Assembly (NCBI GenBank): GCA_019670725.1
Contig: AP024629.1
Span: 3,782,001-3,846,000 of the forward strand
Source of the DNA: Alphaproteobacteria bacterium SO-S41
Lineage (GTDB): Bacteria; Pseudomonadota; Alphaproteobacteria; Micropepsales; Micropepsaceae
Direction of reading: 5' to 3'
DNA length: 64,000 nt
Positions 41,747 through 50,900 of the stretch are shown piece after piece. The notes beneath the pieces are model-generated. The model was not told where the DNA came from. It saw nothing but the letters and a program-made list of their open reading frames with translations, and searched no databases. Every line of letters begins with the position of its first letter. Position 1 is the first letter of the stretch. The translations under genes and the position numbers were made by a program.

Positions 41747-43366
41747 GTGGCGGAAGACGGCGGCGCGTTCGACTATATCATCGTGGGGGCGGGCTCGGCG
41801 GGCTGCGTGCTGGCCAACCGCCTGTCGGCCGATCCGAAGACGCGCGTGCTGGTGCTGGAGGCCGGCGGGCGCGACAACTGGATATGGTTCCACATTCCCG
41901 TCGGCTATCTCTTTGCCATCGGCAATCCGCGCGCCGACTGGATGTATGAGACTGAGAAAGAGGCGGGGCTTGGCGGGCGGTCGCTGAAATATCCGCGCGG
42001 CAAGGTGATCGGCGGGTCGTCCGCGATCAACGCGATGATCTCGATGCGCGGCCAAGCGGCCGATTACGACCACTGGCGCCAGTTGGGGCTGACGGGTTGG
42101 GGTTGGGACGATGTGCGGCCGCTGTTTCGCCAGCTCGACAATCACTTCCTCGGCGAGACCGAGCATCACGCAAGCAGCGGCGAATGGCGGGTCGAGCAGC
42201 CGCGCGTGCGCTGGGCGGTGCTGGATGCGGTGGCCGCGGCCGCGAACGAGATGGGCATCCCTTCGACGCCCGATTTCAATACCGGCGACAATACGGGCGT
42301 CGGCTATTTCCATGTAAACCAGAAGCGGGGGCTGCGCTGGTCCGCCGCCCGCGCCTTCCTGAAGCCGGCGCTGAAGCGGGCCAATCTGACGCTGGAGACC
42401 GGCGTTCTAGCGGAGGCCGTGACGTTCGACGGCACGCGTGCGACGGGCGTGCGCTATCGCAAGGGCGGCCAGGTGTTCGAGGCGCGTGCGCGGGGCGAGG
42501 TCATTCTTGCGGCCGGGTCGATCGGCTCAACCCAGTTGCTACAACTTTCCGGGGTCGGCCCAACGGAAGCGCTTGGCGCGCATGGGATTGCCGTGGTCGC
42601 CGACCGGCCCGGTGTCGGCGGCAATCTGCAGGACCATCTGCAGCAGCGCGCCATCTTCAAAGTGCATGGCGTCAAGACGCTGAACGAGACGTATCATTCG
42701 CTGATCCGCCGCGGCCTGATGGGGCTGGAGTTCGCGCTGTTCCAGAGCGGGCCGCTGACCATGGCGCCCTCGCAGCTCGGTATCTTCACGACATCCGCGC
42801 CGGATCACGAGCGCGCCAATATCCAGTTCCATGTCCAGCCGCTGTCGCTCGACAAGTTCGGCGATCCCCTGCACCGCTTTCCCGCGATCACGGTTTCGGC
42901 CTGTAATCTGAGGCCGACCTCGCGTGGGCGTATCGCGTTGCGCTCCGCGGACCCTGCCGCGGCGCCGCTGATCGCTCCGAACTATCTGGCGACGCCGGAA
43001 GACCGGCGCGTTGGGGCCGATGCGATCCGCGTGACGCGGCGGTTGATGAAACAACAGGCGCTGCAACGCTTTCGGCCCGAGGAGTTCCTGCCAGGCCCCG
43101 CCGTGGACGACAGCGACGCGGCGCTGGCCGTCGCGGCCGGTCAGATCGGCACTACGATATTCCATCCCGTCGGCACCGCGAAGATGGGCCTCGCGTCAGA
43201 TCCCCAGGCCGTCGTCGATGAGCGGTTGCGGGTGATCGGGCTGCAGGGCCTGCGCGTGATCGACGCCTCGATCATGCCGACGATCACGTCAGGTAATACC
43301 AACACGCCGACCATCATGATCGCCGAGAAAGGCGCGCGGCTGGTGCTGGAGGATGCGCGCCGTTGA
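41747..43366 (+). CDS. GMC family oxidoreductase (choline/alcohol dehydrogenase-like)
   Basis: A 539-residue FAD-dependent glucose-methanol-choline oxidoreductase. The FAD motif is IIVGAGSAGCVLANRLSADP at residues 9-28, followed by the Glu-containing LEAGG. GKVIGGSSAINAMISMRGQ is the first GMC signature and AAGSIGSTQLLQLSGVGP the second. The active-site His is in FHPVGTAKMG near residue 470, and SGNTNTPTIMIAEKGA ends the FAD domain. Close relatives (AlkJ, BetA-like) oxidise primary alcohols or polyols. The start is GTG at 41747 with AGGG before it. Neighbouring lipid genes suggest an aliphatic alcohol substrate, but this is inference. Confidence 0.93.
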   Translation: MAEDGGAFDYIIVGAGSAGCVLANRLSADPKTRVLVLEAGGRDNWIWFHIPVGYLFAIGNPRADWMYETEKEAGLGGRSLKYPRGKVIGGSSAINAMISMRGQAADYDHWRQLGLTGWGWDDVRPLFRQLDNHFLGETEHHASSGEWRVEQPRVRWAVLDAVAAAANEMGIPSTPDFNTGDNTGVGYFHVNQKRGLRWSAARAFLKPALKRANLTLETGVLAEAVTFDGTRATGVRYRKGGQVFEARARGEVILAAGSIGSTQLLQLSGVGPTEALGAHGIAVVADRPGVGGNLQDHLQQRAIFKVHGVKTLNETYHSLIRRGLMGLEFALFQSGPLTMAPSQLGIFTTSAPDHERANIQFHVQPLSLDKFGDPLHRFPAITVSACNLRPTSRGRIALRSADPAAAPLIAPNYLATPEDRRVGADAIRVTRRLMKQQALQRFRPEEFLPGPAVDDSDAALAVAAGQIGTTIFHPVGTAKMGLASDPQAVVDERLRVIGLQGLRVIDASIMPTITSGNTNTPTIMIAEKGARLVLEDARR

Positions 43367-43440
43367 GCGATATTGTCCGCTGACGCGTGAGCACAACGGA
43401 CCTTGCCTGACCCAGGGTTAGAGCCGCTAAGCAACCGATC

Positions 43441-44364
43441 ATGGCCGACGAGGCAAAGACCATTTCCGTCCCCGGCGTCATCGCACGCAGCGCGGATCGC
43501 ATGATGGACGAGGCGATGAGACCCGCCGGCGGGTACAAGACGGACTTCACGCAGCCCGCCGGTGAGGCCGCGCTCGCGGCCGCCGATTCGGTGTCGTGGC
43601 GGGTCTTCAAGAACCCGATCTCGCTCTTCGTCGGCGGCATCACCGCGGTGCTGATGGAATTCGCCGAGCCCAAGGTGCGCGATGGCGTCTGGCAGAATTC
43701 GACCTTCCGTACCGATCCGCTCGGCCGGCTGAAGCGCACGGGCCTCGCGGCGATGGTCACCGTTTACGGCCCGCACAGCCAAGCGGAGAAGATGATTGCC
43801 GGTGTGACCCGGATGCATGGCCGGGTGCGCGGTGTCACCAGCGAGGGCGAGGCCTATGAAGCGATGGACCCGGTCCTGCTCGACTGGGTGCAGGCGACGG
43901 CGAGCTATGGCTTCATGGAAGCCTATCACCGCTTTGCAAAGCCGTTGAGCGCTGCCGAGCGTGACCGGTTCTATGCCGAGGCGAAACCTGCCGCCGCTCT
44001 CTATGGCGCGGTCGGTGCGCCCGCATCCGTCGTTGAATTCGAGGCATTGATGATGCGGATGACCCGGCGCTTTGTGCCCTCGCCCATCGCGACAGAATTC
44101 CTGGACATCATGATGAAGGTGCCGGCACTGCCCGGGATCGCGCGGCCTTTGCAACGCATGCTGGTCCGGGCGGCAGTCGACATTCTGCCGGACCAGGTGG
44201 AGACCGCGCTTGCGCTCTGCCCGCGCTGGCGGCTCGGTGGCGTCCAGCGGCGTATCGTTGGCCTCGCCGCACGAACGGCCAATCGCATCGTGTTGCGCAC
44301 CTCGCCGGCCGTGCAATCCTGCCGCCGCATGGGACTGCCGGACGACTATCTCTATCGCGGCTAG
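43441..44364 (+). CDS. Oxygenase MpaB family protein (DUF2236)
   Basis: A 307-residue protein of the DUF2236 family, which includes the heme-dependent rubber oxygenase Lcp and MpaB-like enzymes. Landmarks are RLKRTGLAAMVTVYG, the TRMHGRVRGV segment with its histidine and AMDPVLLDWVQATASYGFMEAYHRF. The conserved His of RMHGRV is a candidate heme ligand by family analogy. It has no signal peptide. The C-terminal part is helical and basic. I infer a heme-containing oxygenase; the substrate is unknown. It is 74 bp after the GMC gene. Confidence 0.85.
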   Translation: MADEAKTISVPGVIARSADRMMDEAMRPAGGYKTDFTQPAGEAALAAADSVSWRVFKNPISLFVGGITAVLMEFAEPKVRDGVWQNSTFRTDPLGRLKRTGLAAMVTVYGPHSQAEKMIAGVTRMHGRVRGVTSEGEAYEAMDPVLLDWVQATASYGFMEAYHRFAKPLSAAERDRFYAEAKPAAALYGAVGAPASVVEFEALMMRMTRRFVPSPIATEFLDIMMKVPALPGIARPLQRMLVRAAVDILPDQVETALALCPRWRLGGVQRRIVGLAARTANRIVLRTSPAVQSCRRMGLPDDYLYRG

Positions 44365-44448
44365 CCACCCGGCATACTTTGGTCTTCGTTGCGCCCGCCG
44401 CAGCGGCGCGGCACAAGGGTGCAGCCACAGGGGAGAGGCCGCATCGCC

Positions 44449-45054
44449 ATGACCAAGGAACGCTTGCTCGCCTTTACCGACGCGGTCATCGCCATCGCCC
44501 TCACCATCATGGTGCTGGAGTTGAGAGCGCCGCATGAAGCGACGCTGGAGGCGCTCGGCGAAGTCGTTCCGATCTTCCTCTCCTATGTGCTCAGCTTCGT
44601 CTACATCGCGATCTACTGGAACAACCACCACCACATGTTCCAGCTTGTCGAGCATGTGAACGGCGCAGTGCTGTGGGCCAACATGCATCTCATCTTCTGG
44701 TTGTCGCTGATCCCCTTCACGACGGCGTGGATGGACGAGACCCATGCCGAGACGATGCCGGTTGCGGTCTACGGCGTCTCGCTGCTGATGCCGGCGATCG
44801 CGTATTACGTCCTGCAGCTCGTGGTCATCAAAGCGCAGGGCAGCGACGGCTCGCCGCTGCGCGCCGCGCTCGGCAGCGATCTCAAGGGGAAGCTGTCACC
44901 GATCGGTTATCTCGCGGGAATCGCGCTGGCCTTCGTCAATCCTTATGCGGGCATCGCCTGCTACGTCGCCATGGCGCTGGTCTGGCTGATCCCCGACCGC
45001 CGCGTTGAACGCCACCTCGCCGCGCACCGCGCCGATGACGACCGACGCGCATGA
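44449..45054 (+). CDS. TMEM175 family potassium channel-like protein
   Basis: A 201-residue protein with six membrane segments. The first helix reads ERLLAFTDAVIAIALTIMVLEL (residues 4-25); the F(S/T)D motif and following isoleucine ring are the selectivity signature of TMEM175, a tetrameric K+ channel in bacteria. Later, NNHHHMFQLVEHVNGAVLWANMHLIFWLSLIPF is the second conserved block. The start at 44449 follows AGGGGAGAGG. The protein ends in a charged, histidine-containing tail. Overlaps the next gene's start by 20 bp. Confidence 0.88.
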   Translation: MTKERLLAFTDAVIAIALTIMVLELRAPHEATLEALGEVVPIFLSYVLSFVYIAIYWNNHHHMFQLVEHVNGAVLWANMHLIFWLSLIPFTTAWMDETHAETMPVAVYGVSLLMPAIAYYVLQLVVIKAQGSDGSPLRAALGSDLKGKLSPIGYLAGIALAFVNPYAGIACYVAMALVWLIPDRRVERHLAAHRADDDRRA

Positions 45055-45637
45055 TCCCGCGACGCTCGCCTTCTACGACGCGGAGGCCGTGCCCTATGCC
45101 GCCCGCCGCGCCGCCGAAGGGACGTGGGCGCTTGACGGGTTCCTGACGCGGCTCGGGCTCGGCGCGCGTATTCTCGAGCTTGGCTGCGGCGGCGGGCAGG
45201 ACGCGGCGGTGATGGTCGCCGCCGGGTTCGACGTGACGCCCACCGACGGCTCGCCGGGGCTCGCGGAGGTGGCGGAACGGCGCCTTGGCCGTCCTGTCCG
45301 CGTGATGCGTTTCGACGAGCTGGACGACGTCGCGGCGTATGACGCGGTCTGGGCCAATGCGTGCCTGCTGCATGTGCCCGAGGACGCGTTGTCCGACGTC
45401 CTGCGCCGGGTCCACACCGCGCTTGTCCCAGGCGGGCTGTTTCAGGCGAGCTTCAAGGCGGGGAGCGGCGGCGGGCGGGACAGTCTTGGCCGATACTATA
45501 ACTTCCCGAGCGCCGCCTCGCTGGAAGCGGCGTATCGGGCCGCGGGACCATGGACGGTGCTTGAATTCACGGCGTCCTCAGGCGGCGGCTATGACGGCGT
45601 CCAGCGCGACTGGCTGCTGGTCAGCGCTTCAAAGTGA
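45035..45637 (+). CDS. SAM-dependent methyltransferase
   Basis: A 200-residue class I methyltransferase. Motif I, ILELGCGGGQDAAVMVAAGFDVTPTDGSP (about residues 45-73), binds S-adenosylmethionine; ANACLLHVPEDALSDVLRRVHTALVPGGLF corresponds to motifs II-III. The N-terminus DPATLAFYDAEAVPYAAR is common in small-molecule methyltransferases of this size. The acceptor is unknown. The ATG at 45035 is the start; it overlaps the TMEM175 gene by 20 bp. Its end overlaps convergently with the exonuclease III gene by 17 bp. Confidence 0.88.
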   Translation: MTTDAHDPATLAFYDAEAVPYAARRAAEGTWALDGFLTRLGLGARILELGCGGGQDAAVMVAAGFDVTPTDGSPGLAEVAERRLGRPVRVMRFDELDDVAAYDAVWANACLLHVPEDALSDVLRRVHTALVPGGLFQASFKAGSGGGRDSLGRYYNFPSAASLEAAYRAAGPWTVLEFTASSGGGYDGVQRDWLLVSASK

Positions 45638-46400
45638 GCCAGACCGGCGCGTGATCGCTCGTGCCCTGCTCGCCCCTCACGTCGCGATCGACGCCGGCCT
45701 TTTTGAGCCGCGGCGCAAGCGACGGGCTCACCAGCATGTGGTCGATGCGCAGGCCCTTGTCCTGCGCATAGCGGTTCCGCCAGTAGGTCCAGAATGTGTA
45801 AGTCGGCGTTTTTGGTCCCTTGGCGATCAAGGCATCGGTCCAACCCTGCGCCAACAGACGGCGGAAGGCGGCGCGCGGTTCAGGCTGGAGCAGCGCGTCC
45901 TTTGCCCATGATGCAGGCGAATAGATGTCGCTGATGTCGTCGCTGGGCACGACATTGTAGTCGCCCGCCAGCACGACGGGCGCGCCTGACTTGAGCAAGG
46001 ATTTCGCGTGTCTGTTCAGCCGCGCGAACCAGGCCTGTTTGTAATCGAAGGTCGGGCCGGGCTGTGGGTTGCCGTTGGGCAGATAGAGGCAGCCGACCAC
46101 GATCCCCTTTACCGCCGCCTCGATATAGCGCGCCTGCTTGTCGCCGGGATCGCCCGGCAGCCGCTCGCGCGTCAGCACCGGCGTCGCGCCCCGTGACAGG
46201 ATCGCGACACCGTTCCAGCTCTTCTGCCCCGCCCATACCGCTTCGTAACCAGCATCGCGCAAAGCGCCGGCGGGGAAGCGGAGACCAGGCGTCTTTAGTT
46301 CCTGAAGGCACACGATGTCGGGCCGGCTGTCCTCAAGCCATTTCAGCAGCAGCGGCAGGCGCGTGTTGATGCCGTTGATGTTGAAGGTCGCGAGCTTCAT
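45621..46400 (-). CDS. xthA: Exodeoxyribonuclease III
   Basis: A 259-residue member of the AP endonuclease/exonuclease III family, which cleaves at abasic sites and removes 3' blocking groups in base excision repair. Conserved blocks are NINGINTRLPLLLKWL (start), DIVCLQELKT (metal Glu), GDYNVVPSDDISD, RIDHMLVS and GTSDHAPVWL (catalytic His at the end). Length is normal. It is followed 6 bp upstream in the transcript by a flavin reductase-like gene with the same direction. Confidence 0.95.
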   Translation of the reverse strand: MKLATFNINGINTRLPLLLKWLEDSRPDIVCLQELKTPGLRFPAGALRDAGYEAVWAGQKSWNGVAILSRGATPVLTRERLPGDPGDKQARYIEAAVKGIVVGCLYLPNGNPQPGPTFDYKQAWFARLNRHAKSLLKSGAPVVLAGDYNVVPSDDISDIYSPASWAKDALLQPEPRAAFRRLLAQGWTDALIAKGPKTPTYTFWTYWRNRYAQDKGLRIDHMLVSPSLAPRLKKAGVDRDVRGEQGTSDHAPVWLTLKR

Positions 46401-46406
46401 CGCGGC

Positions 46407-46961
46407 CTAGAGCATTTCGGGCTTGAACAGGCGGCGACGGCTGATCGTCTGGCCCGCGACCGTGAACTCGCCGTGACCGCGATAGTGGATCGTCCGCGGG
46501 TTCTTCGGTGAGATCGCAACATGGGCCTTCACGACTTCCCACACGAAGAGCGAATATTTGCGCGCCAGCTTCGCGTCGTAGAGGCGGCATTCGAAATTCG
46601 CATAGCACTCCTTGATCAGCGGTGCGCCGACCTTCGCGGCCTTGACCGGCGTCAGGCCGAAAGCCGCGAACTTGTCGATCTCCGCGCTGGAGGAATTGCC
46701 GATCTTCACGACGGTATCGATGAGATCGACGGTGGGTATGTTGATGACACATTCCTTGCTGGTCTGCGCCAGCGTGCGGCTGTGGTTCTCAGTCCACATG
46801 TAACAGCCGATCAGGGCCGGCTCGAATTCCATGACCATGTGCCAACCCATGGTCATGATGGCGGTTTCGCCCTTGTAGGCCGCGCTCACCAACACGATCG
46901 GCCCGGTTTCGAGATGGCGGCGAATGTCGCCCAATGGATAGTCGCGCTTTCGATAGGTCAT
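46407..46961 (-). CDS. Flavin reductase-like FMN-binding protein
   Basis: A 184-residue protein of the flavin reductase/flavoredoxin-like split-barrel family. The segment PIVLVSAAYKGETAIMTMGWHMVMEFEP near residue 22-50 and ENHSRTLAQTSKECVINIPTVDL near residue 58-80 are the usual FMN-binding blocks. Such proteins reduce FMN with NAD(P)H or carry electrons; partners are not adjacent. It is 6 bp from the exonuclease III gene and probably cotranscribed, although no functional link is known. Confidence 0.85.
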   Translation of the reverse strand: MTYRKRDYPLGDIRRHLETGPIVLVSAAYKGETAIMTMGWHMVMEFEPALIGCYMWTENHSRTLAQTSKECVINIPTVDLIDTVVKIGNSSSAEIDKFAAFGLTPVKAAKVGAPLIKECYANFECRLYDAKLARKYSLFVWEVVKAHVAISPKNPRTIHYRGHGEFTVAGQTISRRRLFKPEML

Positions 46962-47046
46962 CCCTGCAAAACGAGCGCTCTCCTGTTTTGTTCAGCGAGG
47001 AATGGGTGCGCGGTTGCGGCCCATGCGGAACGCCGAGTCCAGCGCC

Positions 47047-47466
47047 CTACACGCCGAAGGTCACGTGGCCATCTGCGTCGATCTTCCATGCCGGGTTCCA
47101 CGCGATCTCCCAGGCATGATCGTCGGGATCGGCGATGTGGCCGCGCATCCCGCCATGCGGCGGCGCCTCGGCGGACCGCAGGATACGTCCGCCCGCCGCG
47201 GCGAGGCGTTCGAGCAGCGGCTGGACCTCGGCCGCTGAAGGGACGTTGTGCGCCAGTTCAAAGGCGCCCGGCCGGGAGAGCGGGCGCTGCATGTCTTCCT
47301 CGAGCTTGGGCTGCAGCCAAGTGCCGAGCATCAGCCCGTTCATCTGATAGAACGCGATCTCCTCGTTCTCGAAGACCGGCGTCCAGCCGAAGCCCTCGCT
47401 GTAGAAGCGCTTTGAGCGCTCGAGATCGGCAATGCCGAGCGTAATGACGGATATCTGTTGCTGCAT
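47047..47466 (-). CDS. VOC (glyoxalase/dioxygenase) family protein
   Basis: A 139-residue member of the vicinal oxygen chelate superfamily. It begins QQQISVITLGIADLERSKRFYSEGFGW, the usual first beta-alpha-beta unit, and ends with a matching second half (PHGGMRGHIADPDDHAWEIAWNP, with the metal-type Glu in WEIAW). The start at 47466 has GGGAGC at good spacing and is preferred to 47484. The reaction is unknown; glyoxalase I, fosfomycin resistance and ring-cleavage members share the fold. It is divergent from the TPR protein gene with operator-like repeats between. Confidence 0.85.
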   Translation of the reverse strand: MQQQISVITLGIADLERSKRFYSEGFGWTPVFENEEIAFYQMNGLMLGTWLQPKLEEDMQRPLSRPGAFELAHNVPSAAEVQPLLERLAAAGGRILRSAEAPPHGGMRGHIADPDDHAWEIAWNPAWKIDADGHVTFGV

Positions 47467-47550
47467 GGCGAGCTCCCTTTCCACGCAGGAGGAAACACGG
47501 CACGGCGGAAAAGGTCGCGGAAAAGGGCCGTGCGGCGTCCAAAGTATCTA

Positions 47551-47610
47551 AACGTCAACTAAACTGACGTTACGTAAATATTGATAAGTGAACATTTTTG
47601 ATTTTGTTCA
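47551..47610. promoter_or_regulatory. AT-rich divergent regulatory region with two inverted repeats
   Basis: The 279-bp gap between the VOC and TPR genes is unusually AT-rich. It holds AACGTCA-N7-TGACGTT (47551-47571) and TGAACA-N10-TGTTCA (47589-47610), with TTACGTAAATATTGATAA between. The first repeat has TGACGT half sites like those at the MerR gene but with a different spacer. The repeats are clear; the binding proteins are unknown. Confidence 0.55.
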
Positions 47611-47745
47611 TTGACGCCGGTTGTGCCCGCCCTTATCTCTTGCTTCGCAGGTGCAGCAATTGTGCTGCCCACCGGCTCACTCAGGCGGAAAGCCCGGCTC
47701 TTGGGTCAACCGCCAAGCGCCGCAACGCATGGCAAGGAGTCCTCC

Positions 47746-48327
47746 ATGACCACCAGTGCCCCCCGTACCTCCCTTCTCGCCGCCCTCGCGACCGCCCTTG
47801 TTGGCGGTCTTTTCATGTTCGGCGGCTCGGCGTCCGCCGCCACCGCGGTACTCGGCTCCGGCTCGGAGCAGGCCTGCTTCCAGGCCGCCGAAACCGACTC
47901 GCCCGCCCACACCGCCCTCGCGAGCTGCGATGCGGCGCTTGAGAACATCGCCCTGCCCCCGGCCGATCGCGCGGCGACCTATGCCAATCGCAGTGTGATC
48001 CTGCTCTCGCGCGAACAGCCCGCCGCGGCGCTCGCCGATGCCGAGATGGCGCTGAAGCTCGCCCCCACCATGAAAGCTGCGGTCGTCAACAAGGCCGGCG
48101 CGTTGATGATGCTGGGCCGTTATGCCGAGGCGCGCGCGGCGCTGGACGACGCGCTGCCCGGCATCGAAGGGGCGGCGCTCGAGCGCGGCCTCTATAACCG
48201 CGCCGTCGCGTCGGAGGAGCTGGGCGACCTCAAGGCCGCCTATCGCGACTACAAGCGCGCCGCGGACCTGAACCCCAATTTCGAAGCCGCGCATGTCGAA
48301 CTCGCGCGCTTCAAGGTGGGCAAATAG
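47746..48327 (+). CDS. Exported tetratricopeptide repeat protein
   Basis: A 193-residue protein. The ATG at 47746 with AAGGAGT before it gives a signal peptide (TSLLAALATALVGGLFMFGGSASA) and a mature protein made of TPR-like helical pairs: ATYANRSVILLSREQPAAALADAEMALKLAP, AAVVNKAGALMMLGRYAEARAALDDALP and RGLYNRAVASEELGDLKAAYRDYKRAADLNP. TPR domains mediate protein-protein contacts. Two Cys lie before the first repeat. A terminator follows at 48372. The product is probably periplasmic. Confidence 0.85.
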   Translation: MTTSAPRTSLLAALATALVGGLFMFGGSASAATAVLGSGSEQACFQAAETDSPAHTALASCDAALENIALPPADRAATYANRSVILLSREQPAAALADAEMALKLAPTMKAAVVNKAGALMMLGRYAEARAALDDALPGIEGAALERGLYNRAVASEELGDLKAAYRDYKRAADLNPNFEAAHVELARFKVGK

Positions 48328-48371
48328 CCGAACCGCCGCCTTCTCGGGGATAAGGCTCGCAATTGAGGATG

Positions 48372-48403
48372 GGGCGGCCGCATTGCGCGCCGCCCTTTCT
48401 TTT
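48372..48403 (+). terminator. Rho-independent terminator of the TPR gene
   Basis: GGGCGGC (48372-48378) pairs with GCCGCCC (48389-48395), followed by TTTCTTTT. It lies 45 bp after the TPR protein stop. Confidence 0.8.
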
Positions 48404-48441
48404 GAGGTCCATCTCATGAAGCCTCGCCACATCCGGCGGGC

Positions 48442-48873
48442 ATGTGCGCGCGTAGTATGGTCATGCACGCCGCTCCCCTCAGCTGGCGCCGGATAGGCGA
48501 ATGGTACCGGCCGGGAACGCCGAAAGGCGTGGTTGGCATCCAGCTTGCGCTCAACAGTTCGATGCTGACCTTGATGTTGGCACTGCATCAGACGCCGTGG
48601 CTGGCGCTTGCCGGGCTGACGCTTTGCCTCGTTGCGACGCTCTGGCTGCACGCGGCCCGGCGCCGGGTGCTGATCGTGCTCTACGGCCTCGCGGGCTGGG
48701 GCGCCGAGGCGTGGCTTGTCGGCGTCGGCAAGATCTGGCGTTTCGACCAGGCCGCGACGGGGTTTTGGGACGGCGGCCTCTTCGGTGTGCCGTTCTACAT
48801 GATCGTCACCTGGTCGCTCAGCGGCGCGCTGATGATCGCGCTGATGGACTGGCTGGAGCGGCCGGAACGCTGA
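48442..48873 (+). CDS. Small membrane protein of unknown function
   Basis: A protein of about 143 residues with roughly four membrane segments: GIQLALNSSMLTLMLALHQ, LALAGLTLCLVATLWLHAA, VLIVLYGLAGWGAEAWLVG and FYMIVTWSLSGALMIALMDW. Short polar loops carry basic residues (HAARRR). I do not recognise the family. ATGs at 48442, 48457 and 48463 are all in frame; the true start is not decided by an obvious RBS. It is followed by the Anbu gene 80 bp downstream. Confidence 0.6.
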   Translation: MCARSMVMHAAPLSWRRIGEWYRPGTPKGVVGIQLALNSSMLTLMLALHQTPWLALAGLTLCLVATLWLHAARRRVLIVLYGLAGWGAEAWLVGVGKIWRFDQAATGFWDGGLFGVPFYMIVTWSLSGALMIALMDWLERPER

Positions 48874-48952
48874 CGCCGCCCCGGCGTCCAAGCGCCTCGC
48901 ACGGCCCAGCGTTCTTCGCTAAAGACCACGGGCGTCTCATGAGTATCCCGCC

Positions 48953-49672
48953 ATGACCTATTGCCTCGGCATCATCCTGCCCGCCGGCCTCGTGCTCGCC
49001 TCGGACTCGCGGTCCAATGCGGGGGTGGACCAAATCACGGTGGTCGAGAAGCTGACCCTGTTCACCCAGCCCGGCGAGCGGCTGATCGCGATCCTGGGCG
49101 CCGGCAATCTCGCGACGACACAGGCGGTCATCACGACGCTGCGTCAGGGTCTGGATGCGCCGCCCGACCCGGATATCCGCACCCTCTTCAACGTGCGGAC
49201 CCTTTTCGACGCGGCCGAACTCGTCGGCGACACGCTGCGCGTCGCGACCTCGCGCAGCACGCCCTATGTCGAGGAGGCCAGCGCGTCCTTTCTGGTCTCG
49301 GGCCAGATCAAGGGTGAGGCGCACCGCCTCTTCCGCATCTTCCCCGAGGGCAATTTCGTCGAGGCCTCGGAACGCGCCCAGTTCTTCCAGCTGGGCGAGA
49401 CCAAATACGGCAAGCCCATTCTGGACCGCGCGCTCGCGCGCGCCACGACGCTGGACGAGACCGCCAAGCTTGCGCTGCTGTCCTTCGACGCGACGATGCG
49501 CAGCAATGTCGCAGTCGGGCCGCCGATCGATATGCTGCGCTATACGGCAGACAGCTTTGCGCCGGGGCAGCGCGACAAGTTCGACGAGGACAATTCCTAT
49601 TGGCGCGACCTGACCGGGCACTATAGCGAGGGTCTCGTCCGGCTGGTCGAGAGCCTGCCACCGCCGCCCTGA
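48953..49672 (+). CDS. Anbu proteasome-type peptidase
   Basis: A 239-residue Ntn hydrolase of the Anbu (ancestral beta subunit) family, related to HslV and proteasome beta subunits. It starts MTYCLGIILPAGLVLASDSRSN; removal of Met1 exposes the likely nucleophile Thr2, and ASDSRSNAGVDQ and the VEKLT lysine match the family active site. Members form large helical or ring assemblies with unknown substrates. In most genomes Anbu is encoded beside ATP-grasp, alpha-E and transglutaminase-like genes; none is visible here. Its function is unsettled in the literature as I know it. Confidence 0.88.
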   Translation: MTYCLGIILPAGLVLASDSRSNAGVDQITVVEKLTLFTQPGERLIAILGAGNLATTQAVITTLRQGLDAPPDPDIRTLFNVRTLFDAAELVGDTLRVATSRSTPYVEEASASFLVSGQIKGEAHRLFRIFPEGNFVEASERAQFFQLGETKYGKPILDRALARATTLDETAKLALLSFDATMRSNVAVGPPIDMLRYTADSFAPGQRDKFDEDNSYWRDLTGHYSEGLVRLVESLPPPP

Positions 49673-49745
49673 TCCTGCCCTTGAACCCGCCCGCGCGCGC
49701 AGACATGCTCGCGCCGACAGACACAACCGCCTTGAGGACCCGCCC

Positions 49746-50900
<1,155 letters not shown>

